Part shown: positions 17,410 through 24,679 of the stretch, one piece after another
How positions within the stretch are numbered: position 1 is the first letter of the stretch
Layout: each line of letters begins with the position of its first letter
DNA from: Photobacterium chitinilyticum
GTDB taxonomy: Bacteria > Pseudomonadota > Gammaproteobacteria > Enterobacterales > Vibrionaceae
Assembly: GCF_004104355.1 (NCBI RefSeq)
Contig: NZ_RJLM01000004.1
Span: 248,001 to 312,000, forward strand
DNA: 64,000 nucleotides
Direction: 5' to 3'
Notes under the pieces: generated by a model
The model's database searches: none
Told to the model about the DNA's origin: nothing
The model's input: the letters and a program-made list of their open reading frames with translations, nothing else
Translations under genes and position numbers: made by a program

Positions 17410-17754
17410 TCAGCCTTGGGCAGGTTGTGTCAATGAATAACTACCGTGCGACATGTCCAGCCAATATCCCTCAACTGCCTGATGAAAGAAAGCATCTATC
17501 ACCGTTGTTTCGCCCGCACAGAATACCCTAGAAAGCGCGCTATACATCTCTTCATCGATCCGCACCTTGTTACCTTCGAAACACGCGTAATGGCAAACAT
17601 CACCGTTAAGCTGTGTGATTTGAGCGACAAGAACGTGGTCTTCAGAAGTAAAATTCCCCTCTAGCGTCCTAAGACAAAACATCCCACTTCCAACCCAAAC
17701 ATTAGCCTCCCTGGTCTTGTGTTCAAAGTAAGGTCGTGCGCTAAGTACCTGCAT
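17410..17754 (-). CDS. 114-residue protein, paralogue of the N-terminal domain of the 21108-22499 gene
   Basis: The start MQVLSARPYFEHKT matches MQLHSARPLFESKT of the larger protein at 21108-22499. The two share SARP-x-FE-x-KT, EGNF, EE-x-Y, LS-x-x-FCA and VEG-x-x-LD over about 110 residues. It is thus a stand-alone version of that N-terminal domain, or a truncated copy. GGGAGAG eight bases before the ATG is a good ribosome-binding site, and no frame damage is seen. The function is unknown. It is transcribed away from the UmuD'-like gene. Confidence 0.75.
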   Translation of the reverse strand: MQVLSARPYFEHKTREANVWVGSGMFCLRTLEGNFTSEDHVLVAQITQLNGDVCHYACFEGNKVRIDEEMYSALSRVFCAGETTVIDAFFHQAVEGYWLDMSHGSYSLTQPAQG

Positions 17755-17833
17755 AATTTATCTCTCCCTTCTTGTGAATGCTCTGGAGATATCAACTGCT
17801 TGATAAATCCTGTGATGCAAGATAACCTTAAAA

Positions 17834-17853
17834 TACTGTATATCCATACATAT
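17834..17853 (+). promoter_or_regulatory. Degenerate LexA-box-like sequence before the UmuD'-like gene
   Basis: TACTGTATATCCATACATAT matches the LexA consensus at 15 of 20 positions, but the essential right-hand CAG has become CAT. It sits 45 bases before the UmuD'-like start, where umuDC operons carry their SOS box. It looks like a decayed SOS operator. Confidence 0.45.
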
Positions 17854-17897
17854 AAATGCGCAACTGATAGAGTAAAATTCTTACCGGAGTTAATTGG

Positions 17898-18248
17898 ATG
17901 GCAGCTTTTCCAAGCCCTGCGGCTGGCCATGAGGAGCCGTACATCGGCGACAGCTTGCATGAGCACATCATTAGAAAGCCGTCAGCGACGCTGGTCTGGA
18001 TGTTCGATTACGACTTTGTACGAATGAATCTGTCTAAAGGTGATATTGCTGTCTTTGAAGTTGATCGAAGACCTCATGATGCCTGCCTGGCGCTTGTTGA
18101 GCATTTCGGAGAGACGTTTCCGTGCCAACTGTTCTGGCGACATGAGAAGTGGTTTGCTGTTACTGATGAAAATCGTGGTCGCGTCACAGAAGATATGGTG
18201 CTCGTTGGGGTGGCACGCTGTTTTATCAAAGACCTGCTAGTAGAATAA
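17898..18248 (+). CDS. UmuD'-like protein lacking the catalytic Ser-Lys pair
   Basis: A 116-residue protein starting MAAFPSPAAG, the sequence that directly follows the self-cleavage site of UmuD. It aligns with UmuD along its length (SAT, GDIAVFEV, MVLVGVA) but has no N-terminal arm. The nucleophile segment SGDSM reads FDYDF here, and the lysine segment reads CQLFW, so Ser60 and Lys97 equivalents are absent and it cannot self-cleave. It would mimic processed UmuD', the partner of UmuC in polymerase V. No umuC is in the window. CGGAG lies eight bases before the ATG. It is followed by the MbcA/ParS-like gene after 32 bases. Confidence 0.8.
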   Translation: MAAFPSPAAGHEEPYIGDSLHEHIIRKPSATLVWMFDYDFVRMNLSKGDIAVFEVDRRPHDACLALVEHFGETFPCQLFWRHEKWFAVTDENRGRVTEDMVLVGVARCFIKDLLVE

Positions 18249-18280
18249 ACTAAGAGTACGGGCTGATGAAGGTGACGCAT

Positions 18281-18799
18281 ATGAATCATTTGAATGCTTT
18301 GAGACGGAAGCTCAAGAAACGGCAAAATCAATTCATTGCCGACCACGATTTCAAAGGCGCTGATGAGCTCCTGCTCTCTCAAGAAGAGCTTGCCGATGCC
18401 GTTGAGCTCAACCAAATTATCTCCATCATGCTCAACGGCCAGCTACAATTCCCAGCCTTCCAGTTTGATGAAGAAGGTAAGGTTTATGAGGCACTACAAG
18501 CCCACCTTCCACGTCTGCTAGGCTCTGACCGCAGTGACTGGGATATCTGCTTTTGGCTTTTCACAGAGCAATCAATCACGCTCAAGCGAGTTGCGCCAAA
18601 CGCAGCTGCATTAAAGGGGGTATCAATCGAGGAAATGCTCGAGCTGGGCAAGCAAGCAGCAGAGCAGACAGAGCGCTATGCTGGCAAACCGATTGATGTT
18701 GTAACTAGCGGAAATAGTGAGGCTTTTTCGGCATGCGTTGAGCATCTGCTGAATCCTGATTATCGAGAAATACCTGTAACTAACACCACAGAGCACTAA
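18281..18799 (+). CDS. MbcA/ParS/Xre-like protein
   Basis: 172 residues from the ATG at 18281, which has AAGGTGA at ideal spacing; an ATG at 18266 would add five. The N-terminus is helical and charged. Residues from about 55 on (FPAFQFDEEGKVYEALQAHL, then WDICFWLF) match the MbcA/ParS/Xre toxin-binding fold seen in antitoxins of RES-domain toxins. No RES toxin lies beside it, and it sits instead between the UmuD'-like gene and a 58-residue ORF. A regulatory or protein-binding role is likely; the antitoxin label is not proven. Confidence 0.7.
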   Translation: MNHLNALRRKLKKRQNQFIADHDFKGADELLLSQEELADAVELNQIISIMLNGQLQFPAFQFDEEGKVYEALQAHLPRLLGSDRSDWDICFWLFTEQSITLKRVAPNAAALKGVSIEEMLELGKQAAEQTERYAGKPIDVVTSGNSEAFSACVEHLLNPDYREIPVTNTTEH

Positions 18800-18827
18800 A
18801 AACTAAATACGTTCAGGAGTACATACG

Positions 18828-19004
18828 ATGAATAGCCCAAAACGCCGTTGGCCCGCCATTGAAGACCTGGATGCTGAAGAAAGAGTAGCTTTTGAGGACT
18901 TCCTAGCTGGCAGTCAAATGCCAATCAATAGTGATGGTAGTCAAGGCTACTATCCAGGTGACTATGAGCGCTTTAAGCGCTATCAGCAGCGCAATAAAAA
19001 TTAA
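18828..19004 (+). CDS. 58-residue charged small protein
   Basis: A short ORF, MNSPKRRWPAIEDLDAEERV onward, ending RYQQRNKN. It starts at ATG 18828 behind CAGGAG with good spacing and stops at 19002-19004. It is acidic in the middle and basic at both ends, with no membrane helix. It follows the MbcA/ParS-like gene by 28 bases and is probably in the same operon. Family not recognised. Confidence 0.65.
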   Translation: MNSPKRRWPAIEDLDAEERVAFEDFLAGSQMPINSDGSQGYYPGDYERFKRYQQRNKN

Positions 19005-19016
19005 GCATCAATTGCG

Positions 19017-19131
19017 CTCAACTACCGAGTATTCCTTGGTAGTTGAGAATGCAAAACTGCGCTCAACTGGTAAGGAATGCTTACCAATTGAGAATGCTCA
19101 ACTCGACTGTGCAGCGAAGCTGTTAGTCGAG
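19017..19131. repeat. Array of three related hairpins
   Basis: Three consecutive inverted repeats with the shared outer stem CTCAACT/AGTTGAG: 19017-19047 (perfect 10-bp arms), 19062-19092 (13-bp arms, one mismatch) and 19102-19131 (CTCGACT/AGTCGAG plus inner CAGC/GCTG). Units are 40-45 bases apart and the first two are followed by AATGC. They lie directly after the 58-residue gene. They could be a structured RNA, a protein-binding array or relic recombination sites. Confidence 0.65.
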
Positions 19132-19184
19132 GAGTGTCAGTAGCACCGCTGCAAAAAAGTTATATTTGACCCATCCAGAACTAT

Positions 19185-19220
19185 AAAAAGTTAAATTACC
19201 ACCATTGGATTTAACTTTTT
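19185..19220. terminator. Strong bidirectional terminator
   Basis: AAAAAGTTAAAT (19185-19196) and ATTTAACTTTTT (19209-19220) form a perfect 12-bp stem with a 12-base loop. A-rich and T-rich arms serve as T-tails on either strand. It ends the UmuD'-like operon. Confidence 0.65.
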
Positions 19221-19327
19221 ACGCTCTGCATGTGTAGAGATATAAGAAAATTCGAAGGGATATAAGATTTCAAAAAAAGAGAACCCAGTCAAATGAGTGG
19301 CTCCGGATGGATATACTTGGAGATTTT

Positions 19328-19696
19328 ATGGCAGAGCTATCGCCGACATTATGTAATCAGCAAAAGCTGTTGAACGCTATCTATAACGTGCAAGAAGAGC
19401 CGTCTGCAGAAAATTGGCAGGCGCTCCAGGCCGCGGCTAACCGGGTAAATCAATTTGCTATCGAGGAACTAACAGAGCTGAGATGTGAGTTGTCTGAGAT
19501 GACTGCGGAGGCTATGAGGCTGTCGTTACCACAAGATGATGAAAATGAAGAAGAGTTGGTGACGCACAGACTGTGCGAGCTGAACGCAGAGATAGAAGGA
19601 AAAGCGCAGCTATTTATTGAGCTCAATGCAATCAGATTAGATGCACAGCAGGCAGCAGAGCGCGCCCGCCTGGCGCTTGCACCACAACATTCTTAG
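19328..19696 (+). CDS. Coiled-coil protein of unknown function
   Basis: 122 residues from the ATG at 19328, which is preceded by GGAG at five bases; an upstream ATG at 19307 lacks such a site. It is almost wholly helical, acidic and rich in Ala, Glu and Leu, with no membrane segment or catalytic motif. It lies alone between the strong terminator at 19185-19220 and a 30-bp tandem repeat that begins at its stop codon. Function not recognised. Confidence 0.6.
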   Translation: MAELSPTLCNQQKLLNAIYNVQEEPSAENWQALQAAANRVNQFAIEELTELRCELSEMTAEAMRLSLPQDDENEEELVTHRLCELNAEIEGKAQLFIELNAIRLDAQQAAERARLALAPQHS

Positions 19697-19780
19697 TCTA
19701 GTGTTATGTCAAAAATCGCCTCTTAGTCCACTGTTATGTCGAAAAACGGCTCTTAGTCTAGTGTTATGTCGGAATTAAGA
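19691..19780 (+). repeat. Three tandem 30-bp repeats
   Basis: Three units of exactly 30 bases (19691, 19721, 19751), each starting TCTTAGTCTAGTGTTATGTC or a two-base variant, followed by a variable tail near RAAAAWCGSC. The first unit overlaps the stop of the preceding gene. Such phased arrays are typical of binding sites for a transposase, recombinase or replication initiator. Confidence 0.75.
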
Positions 19781-19815
19781 GTCGGGGATTTGACTATGTT
19801 TACATGCTAAGTGCT

Positions 19816-19833
19816 GAAAGCATCCTTGCTTTC
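19816..19833. repeat. Dispersed hairpin repeat, copy 1
   Basis: GAAAGCA-TCCT-TGCTTTC. It belongs to a family of short hairpins of the form GAAGGC-TTCCTT-GCCTTC; other copies are at 19977, 20968 and 22687. Confidence 0.55.
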
Positions 19834-19976
19834 AAAGTCATGCAGCTAATAGGTTGAAATGTAAGGGCTAATTTTCAGTTTCCACACTTTTTACATCGAA
19901 AGTTTTGGCAATCGCAACACTTTTCGCAGGGAAAGTGCACAGATTATTAGTCTTTTTCATGTTGCGAGCTTAGAAC

Positions 19977-19994
19977 GAAAGCTTCCTTGCCTTC
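19977..19994. repeat. Dispersed hairpin repeat, copy 2
   Basis: GAAAGC-TTCCTT-GCCTTC, just beyond the 3' end of the toxin gene that reads leftwards, before the toxin's terminator. Confidence 0.55.
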
Positions 19995-19997
19995 AAC

Positions 19998-20023
19998 AAA
20001 AAAGGCCGCCAATGGCGACCTTT
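19998..20023 (-). terminator. Terminator of the toxin-antitoxin operon
   Basis: AAAGGCCGCC and GGCGACCTTT pair with one mismatch. On the minus strand the stem runs into six T. It lies 22 bases past the toxin stop. Confidence 0.7.
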
Positions 20024-20044
20024 CCTATTCACACGAGCTTTGAG

Positions 20045-20398
20045 TTAACGGTGAAGCAAACAATGGTTAAATAACTGCTCTTGCAAGCTATTCTTTGTTC
20101 GAACTAGCACTTCACCTGTGATGATGCCCTCATCATCACTAACATGCTCGATACTATAAAGTAGTCGAAAACCGTCCTTTACTACTTCTCTAAAGCGGTA
20201 ATCACCTAACAATGTTAAGTCATGACAAATCTTAAACATTTCAGGGAATTGAGTAACACTTTCTTCAAAGAAAGTGACTAGAGATTCAATGTCATCAATC
20301 ACCATACTTTCTGGTTTGTATGCTGATAGATAATCGATATTTTGCTCTACAGATTTTACAAATGTTTCAGTGTACTCAATTTTTACTAGCTTCGTCAT
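20045..20398 (-). CDS. ParE/RelE-type toxin
   Basis: A 117-residue basic protein of the RelE/ParE superfamily: the helical N-terminus MTKLVKIEYTETFVKSVEQN, then the beta-core with DYRFREVVKDGFRLLYSIE, the usual position of conserved Arg/Tyr residues. Members cleave mRNA at the ribosome or poison gyrase; the subtype cannot be told here. Its start overlaps the end of the antitoxin gene by 23 bases, so translation is coupled. Such modules stabilise integrated elements and some act in phage defence. Confidence 0.82.
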   Translation of the reverse strand: MTKLVKIEYTETFVKSVEQNIDYLSAYKPESMVIDDIESLVTFFEESVTQFPEMFKICHDLTLLGDYRFREVVKDGFRLLYSIEHVSDDEGIITGEVLVRTKNSLQEQLFNHCLLHR

Positions 20399-20663
20399 TC
20401 AGAGGCACCTTGCTTTTACGCTCAGCTAACATGCTCTTAAATGAGGCCGACGATACTACTTTTCCATGCTTTTTATCTTCATGTGAAAACGAAAGGAGCT
20501 TCATTAAAGCTATTGCATCATCACGACGCTTCCTGTCTTCATAAGATTCAATCACATAAGATGGGATTCCATTCTGAGTAATAACCATAGGCTCTTCAAG
20601 ATCAAGTTTTGCGGCATTTGATTTTAAATAACTAACAGTCTGAATTTTCATAATTTTATCCAT
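20376..20663 (-). CDS. Phd/YefM-type antitoxin
   Basis: 95 residues from the ATG at 20663 (MDKIMKIQTVSYLKSNAA). The frame stays open further upstream, but that part has no ribosome-binding site; MKIQTV at 20651 is another possible start. EEPMVITQNGIPSYVIESYE is the Phd/YefM fold that binds the operator, and the charged C-terminal part neutralises the toxin. The stop lies inside the toxin gene. Autorepression at its own promoter is expected for the family. Confidence 0.82.
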   Translation of the reverse strand: MDKIMKIQTVSYLKSNAAKLDLEEPMVITQNGIPSYVIESYEDRKRRDDAIALMKLLSFSHEDKKHGKVVSSASFKSMLAERKSKVPLNDEASKN

Positions 20664-20935
20664 TTCTACTCTATATGGAGCTCCTAGGGATGTTCCGTCA
20701 CTAAAACACAAAATATAGGGCTTAGTAATATGGTTAAGTTTAATTATATGACAGGCATATTGTGCATCTTTTAGCCGACCAAGTCAATGTGAAGTCTGAA
20801 TATAGTCTCAATTTAGACCACTGCAAAAACTGTATTAATGTTCGAGCTCTACTAATGAGTACTTATAGCAATCTTTTTATCTTGACTGGATGGCAGTGGC
20901 ACTCCGTGGTAGTGCCATAGTCTTTACTTGGGGAG

Positions 20936-20985
20936 GGTGTTACTTAGAGGTATTATTAGGTAACACCGAAGGCTTCCTTGCCTTC
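20936..20985. repeat. Dispersed double-hairpin repeat, copy 3
   Basis: GGTGTTAC/GTAACACC (20936-20967) is followed immediately by GAAGGC-TTCCTT-GCCTTC (20968-20985). It lies between the toxin-antitoxin operon and the 3' end of the 464-residue gene. Confidence 0.6.
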
Positions 20986-21010
20986 AAAAAATGGGGCTCT
21001 CACCCCATTT
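20985..21010 (-). terminator. Terminator of the 464-residue protein gene
   Basis: AAATGGGG and CCCCATTT form an 8-bp stem with a 6-base loop; on the minus strand it runs into TTTTTT. It is about 98 bases past the stop codon. Confidence 0.65.
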
Positions 21011-21107
21011 ATCATGTAATTAATAACTTTGACGCGTCTTAGTTATTAATCCCTGGCGCTCTCTTTCTCTGTGGCGAGCTAGTAGCGCTTCCTTCTTAGT
21101 TGGCGAT

Positions 21108-22499
21108 TTATCGAGCATCCCTAGGAGGCTTCACCTGAGACAGGTTTAGAGCATGTTCTTCTCGATCTAGCTGCAGCTTCTTTAGTAGAGTTCCGAAAAC
21201 AAGCGTGTGATGATCAAGGGCGCCTTTGCGATTAGCCACTTCCACTTCGTTAAAGAACAATTGCATATACCAGTCGATGTTTTCTTTACTCAAGTCAACA
21301 ACACGGCCTTTTGCATCCAACCTCTTCATGTAACGCATAAGATCTCTTGAATAAGATCTAAGCATCTGTGGGTGTTCATTAGTAAAAAGTGGCGCCATCG
21401 CACGAGTTAATTCATCGCATCGCAAGTTAGCGTCAATTATTGGACTGAAAGGGACTGCAACGCTGATTGTTCTAAGTGCCTTAGCCTTATGGCGCTCAAA
21501 CGCCTCTAGGATGCGTCTTTCCCTTGTTATATCGATGCCATAAGCCAAGCTGAATGATTCTACTTTGCCGAACTCAGGTGTTTCTTCTGCTGTTGCTAAA
21601 GAAGCTCGATTTGAAGACTTCAGTACATCGTACAGCGCCTTCGATATCTCCGTTGACTCGGACGAATTACCGATAAAAAACTGACCGGAGTGACTAAAGA
21701 CCTTAGATCGTGCGGGATGGTAAAGAAAATCACCTTTCTCGCTATGTAGCCACATACCATCAATGTCGTCATACTCATCATAGAATTCAATATCACTGCC
21801 CTCAACTTGATAGACATGCCATTTACGCCACAGTCTATATCCAGCATCCGCGTCTTCAGGGCATCCGAGTCTGTAGTTAGTCAAATAAAACTCGTCCAGC
21901 TCAGATAGAGCCTCTGTTTCATTGCATGACTCATGATTGAGAAGATGCGTTGCTTCACTCTCTGTGATGCGAATAGATATACCCGCAATCTCAACACTAA
22001 AGGCATCGTCAATTCGCTGCACACGACAATAGCGACCTTCTTTTGGCTCTGAGTTATCGTCATTAGTAACGAGTTTGAATCCGTATGGCGCAAGCCCGTC
22101 ATATATCAACTTTGCATTTTGCTCGGTTAAATCAAGTAAAAGCTCGTCTTGAGGTTCATACAACACCTCGGCTCGAATACCGAGCATTAGGTCAAGCTCG
22201 AAGCCTTCAACATTCTTAAAGACAACATCCCTAAGCACGACTTCACGTGCTATTGCACAAAATGTTTTTGATAGCGTGTGATACAGCTCTTCTGTAATAA
22301 GGGCTCTCTCGCGTCCGAACAAGCACCAGTGTGATACGCAATCACAATCTTCAGTTACTCGAACCACGATCATTTTAGTGAAATTATTAGAAGAGAAATT
22401 GCCCTCGGATGTTTTTAGGAAAAACTCTCCGTTACCCAATCGAACGTAATGCTCTGGAGTTTTGCTTTCAAAAAGGGGGCGTGCGCTATGTAGCTGCAT
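21108..22499 (-). CDS. 464-residue protein of unknown function, paralogue of the 114-residue protein
   Basis: 463 residues plus stop from the ATG at 22499, which has AAGGAA six bases upstream; an in-frame start at 22517 is less likely. The first 120 residues are homologous to the whole 114-residue protein at 17410-17754. The middle is acidic with many Glu, Asp and Trp. The C-terminal 130 residues are helical and basic, with conserved-looking Arg, and could bind nucleic acid. No known domain is recognised. It is flanked by hairpin-repeat copies 3 and 4. A palindrome, GCAAAC-TATC-GTTTGC, lies 30 bases upstream of the start and may be its operator. Confidence 0.75.
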   Translation of the reverse strand: MQLHSARPLFESKTPEHYVRLGNGEFFLKTSEGNFSSNNFTKMIVVRVTEDCDCVSHWCLFGRERALITEELYHTLSKTFCAIAREVVLRDVVFKNVEGFELDLMLGIRAEVLYEPQDELLLDLTEQNAKLIYDGLAPYGFKLVTNDDNSEPKEGRYCRVQRIDDAFSVEIAGISIRITESEATHLLNHESCNETEALSELDEFYLTNYRLGCPEDADAGYRLWRKWHVYQVEGSDIEFYDEYDDIDGMWLHSEKGDFLYHPARSKVFSHSGQFFIGNSSESTEISKALYDVLKSSNRASLATAEETPEFGKVESFSLAYGIDITRERRILEAFERHKAKALRTISVAVPFSPIIDANLRCDELTRAMAPLFTNEHPQMLRSYSRDLMRYMKRLDAKGRVVDLSKENIDWYMQLFFNEVEVANRKGALDHHTLVFGTLLKKLQLDREEHALNLSQVKPPRDAR

Positions 22500-23016
22500 G
22501 ATATTTCCTTTGTTCAATCAACAAGATAAAGCAAACTATCGTTTGCATGATGTTTTGAGAAATATGTACGAACGTACTTAGAACAAAGGAACTGATGGAG
22601 CTTTTTGATGGAGCTTTTTAAAATTCTTTCAACGACATTATGCTAACACTGCAAGTCATTGATTGCCAGCGTTATTAGGCAACGCTGAAGACCTCATTGC
22701 CTTCAGTGATTAAGTGCTAAGGCTATTAGAGCGGTCTTTTTATCTTGTTTGATTGGCTATTAGGTTTGGTTCGTACCACCTGACATTTATCAAAGATCCG
22801 ATTAAAAATATACAAGTGGTAACCAAATGTACTTAGAGAAAAGCAAGGATATTGAAACTAATGCATAATGGTCTATTCTTACGGAGTCCTCATGTGGAAA
22901 AGTCGGGACAGGCAAGCTGCCCCTCGACTTTACCACAATCGTCTTTTACCTCTGAGTGCGCTTTAAGTTTGCGCTCCGCGCTCAACAAGTATTTTTTATT
23001 TTGTATAAAGAAGATT
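22500..23016. other. Right-end non-coding part of the element
   Basis: About 520 bases with no convincing gene. Palindromes GCAAAC-TATC-GTTTGC (22531-22546) and GTACG-AA-CGTAC (22565-22576) lie just upstream of the 464-residue gene. Hairpin-repeat copy 4 and AT-rich sequence make up the rest. Confidence 0.5.
22667..22706. repeat. Dispersed double-hairpin repeat, copy 4
   Basis: CAGCGTT/AACGCTG (22667-22687) followed by GAAGAC-CTCATT-GCCTTC (22687-22704). Same two-part layout as copy 3. Confidence 0.6.
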
Positions 23017-24333
23017 ATGCGTATGAACAGTAACAATGATGATGACTATGGGTATGATCTCCCCTTGATCGTTCAGTTGCTATCAGTACATAAGCCTCTT
23101 CATAGAAATGATAAAACTGATAACCTTTTGATAGATTTTGGCGAAATCGAGGAAATTGTCGATTCTAATGCAGCATGGCTATCACGTTTGTTTTTTCAGC
23201 ATGGTTTTCCTTTGTCCCGCAGAACCACCGTTGGCGATAAACTGGAAGATCTGGCAGCCGAAATTGAGCACTGTAGTCTGACTGCTGATATTGTGGTGGT
23301 TAATGGTGGCCTTGGGCCGACTACCGATGACTTAACGGCGCAAGCGGCCGCGATAGCTGCTGACTCGGGTCTTGAGCAATCGGATTACTGGGTACAGCAG
23401 ATGCAAGATAAGTATCAGGCGTTTGGACGTGAAATGCCAAAAACTAACCTCAAGCAAGCTATGCTGCCCGAAGGTGCTGAGCTGTTAGAGAATCCTATTG
23501 GCACTGCATGCGGTTTTGCAATGAAGCTCAATAGGGCATGGGTGTATTTTACTCCCGGGGTGCCGAGTGAGTTTAAAAAGATGGCGATAGAAGAGATTTT
23601 ACCTCGCCTTACGTCGCAGTTTGACGCCGCTCACGCGCTTGACTGCCACCGTTTCTATACTTTTGGCTTGTCGGAGTCGGGGATTGGCCAGACGTTGTCA
23701 ACTGTATCATTACCCGCTGGATTTGAAGTCGGATATCGCTCCTCGCTGCCGTTTATTGAAGTGAAACTATTTACGCCGAGAAACGCGGCACAGGCAACTT
23801 CACTGCAGCAGCTGATGATTGAGCTGCTCGGGGATAATGTTGTTAGTATTGGTCGAGATATTGTTCAGCATGTCGGCCAGCAGCTAGTTGCCACCGAGCA
23901 GCGTTTGACGGTTGTTGAGCAATTTACTGGCGGCTGGCTGACAAATTGGTTACAGGATCATTCAGAAAGTCGCAGCACTTTAGAGCAAGGTTTGATGCTG
24001 TTGGCAGAGCCCGCACCTGAACTCGGTAATGACGACAGCCTGAAAGAGGCGATAACGATAGTTTCTGCGGCCCGTGACAAAGCAGGCGTACAGTTGGCGT
24101 TGATGTCAGGTGCTTATTATGATGAGGGCGTTACTGTCGCATTGTCCACGCCTGATGGAAGCTGGGCTCAACGAGTTAAAGCCAAGCGAAAGTATAATCA
24201 TAATGCTCTGCGCAGTGTTGTTGCCACTGTGATGCTCGATATGCTTAGACGATATCTGGATGGCAAACCAGTGATAGGGCAGTATGAGTTTTTGGTCTCA
24301 GAGGGGGATGTGTTTCTTCCTGCGGAACGTTAA
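23017..24333 (+). pseudogene. yfaY: 3' part of CinA-like yfaY fused to island-derived codons
   Basis: From IVDSNAAW at 23155 to the stop at 24331-24333 this is the CinA-like protein YfaY (VNGGLGPTTDD, GTACGF, FTPGVPSEF, GYRSS), which belongs to the family of nicotinamide-nucleotide-processing and competence-associated proteins. The first 19 residues (MLRVTMISTGEEVLHGDIV) are missing and lie 17.9 kb away at 5223. By chance or selection the frame continues upstream into the element with no stop back to 22852. A hybrid protein starting at ATG 23017 is therefore possible, but it would lack the N-terminal strand of the MoaB/MogA-like fold. Confidence 0.88.
23145..23156 (-). repeat. Right terminal inverted repeat of the element
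   Basis: Read on the minus strand it is ATTTCCTCGATT, matching the left tip at 10 of 12 positions. The native yfaY sequence resumes within the next few bases. Confidence 0.55.
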
Positions 24334-24379
24334 TAAGGTAAGTAATCGTTGAGAAAGGGATATTCTTTGCTGTTAAGCC

Positions 24380-24679
24380 TCAGCTGTTAACCGTTTTTTT
24401 GTTCGTTTGCTGGCTTTCTGCCAGTAGGTAATCGAATTCGACAGCAATATTGGTTTTGGGAATGGAACAGCAGGCCAGTACTTCATTGGGGGCAACAAAG
24501 GCCATGGTATCACCCTGATTGACTGCGCCAGACTTTAGCTTGCAGCGACAAGCACCGCACATTCCGTTGCGGCATTGAAATTCTGGCTGTAATCCGGCTT
24601 TTTCAAGCTGAACGAGTAACGGTTCACGGCGATTGCCGTGAACCGTTTGTCCGTTAACCTTGATGGTTAATTGACTCAT
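24380..24679 (-). CDS. yfaE: 2Fe-2S ferredoxin YfaE
   Basis: A 99-residue plant-type [2Fe-2S] ferredoxin with the cluster cysteines in [11 protein letters not shown] and a fourth in ACC. In E. coli YfaE maintains and repairs the diferric-tyrosyl radical cofactor of NrdB. It follows nrdB with a 4-base overlap, as expected for an operon nrdA-nrdB-yfaE. Confidence 0.92.
   Translation of the reverse strand: MSQLTIKVNGQTVHGNRREPLLVQLEKAGLQPEFQCRNGMCGACRCKLKSGAVNQGDTMAFVAPNEVLACCSIPKTNIAVEFDYLLAESQQTNKKTVNS

Larger units (their letters stand above)
5280..23157. mobile_element. 17.9-kb integrated element carrying three tyrosine recombinases, inserted in yfaY
   Basis: Both ends are fixed by the interrupted yfaY gene: codons for GDIV end at 5279, and codons for DSNAAW begin at 23161. 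Short imperfect inverted repeats sit at the tips: ATTTCCCCAATT at 5280-5291, and AATCGAGGAAAT at 23145-23156, whose complement is ATTTCCTCGATT (10 of 12 match). The exact crossover cannot be set to the base because the six bases at each junction (ATCGTT left, ATTGTC right) differ. The left end carries the recombinase operon, and the right two thirds carry cargo. The class is inferred; it resembles Gamma-Mobile-Trio islands, RIT elements and Tn554 in using several tyrosine recombinases. Confidence 0.85.

Noticed and set aside
17661-17966. 101-residue minus-strand ORF
   Set aside because: It overlaps the starts and promoter region of two better supported divergent genes and has no ribosome-binding site.
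18931-19143. 70-residue ORF over the hairpin array
   Set aside because: It overlaps the 58-residue gene with a good ribosome-binding site, and its codons are dictated by the hairpin repeats.
19691-19780. CRISPR array
   Set aside because: Units of 30 bases have about 20 conserved and 10 variable bases with no true spacers, and there are no cas genes.
19816-22706. True integron attC sites
   Set aside because: No clear RYYYAAC/GTTRRRY pairs and no intI gene in the window; kept only as hairpin repeats.
22852-23016. N-terminal extension of the YfaY hybrid
   Set aside because: No match to YfaY and low-complexity codons; only the possible ATG at 23017 is kept.
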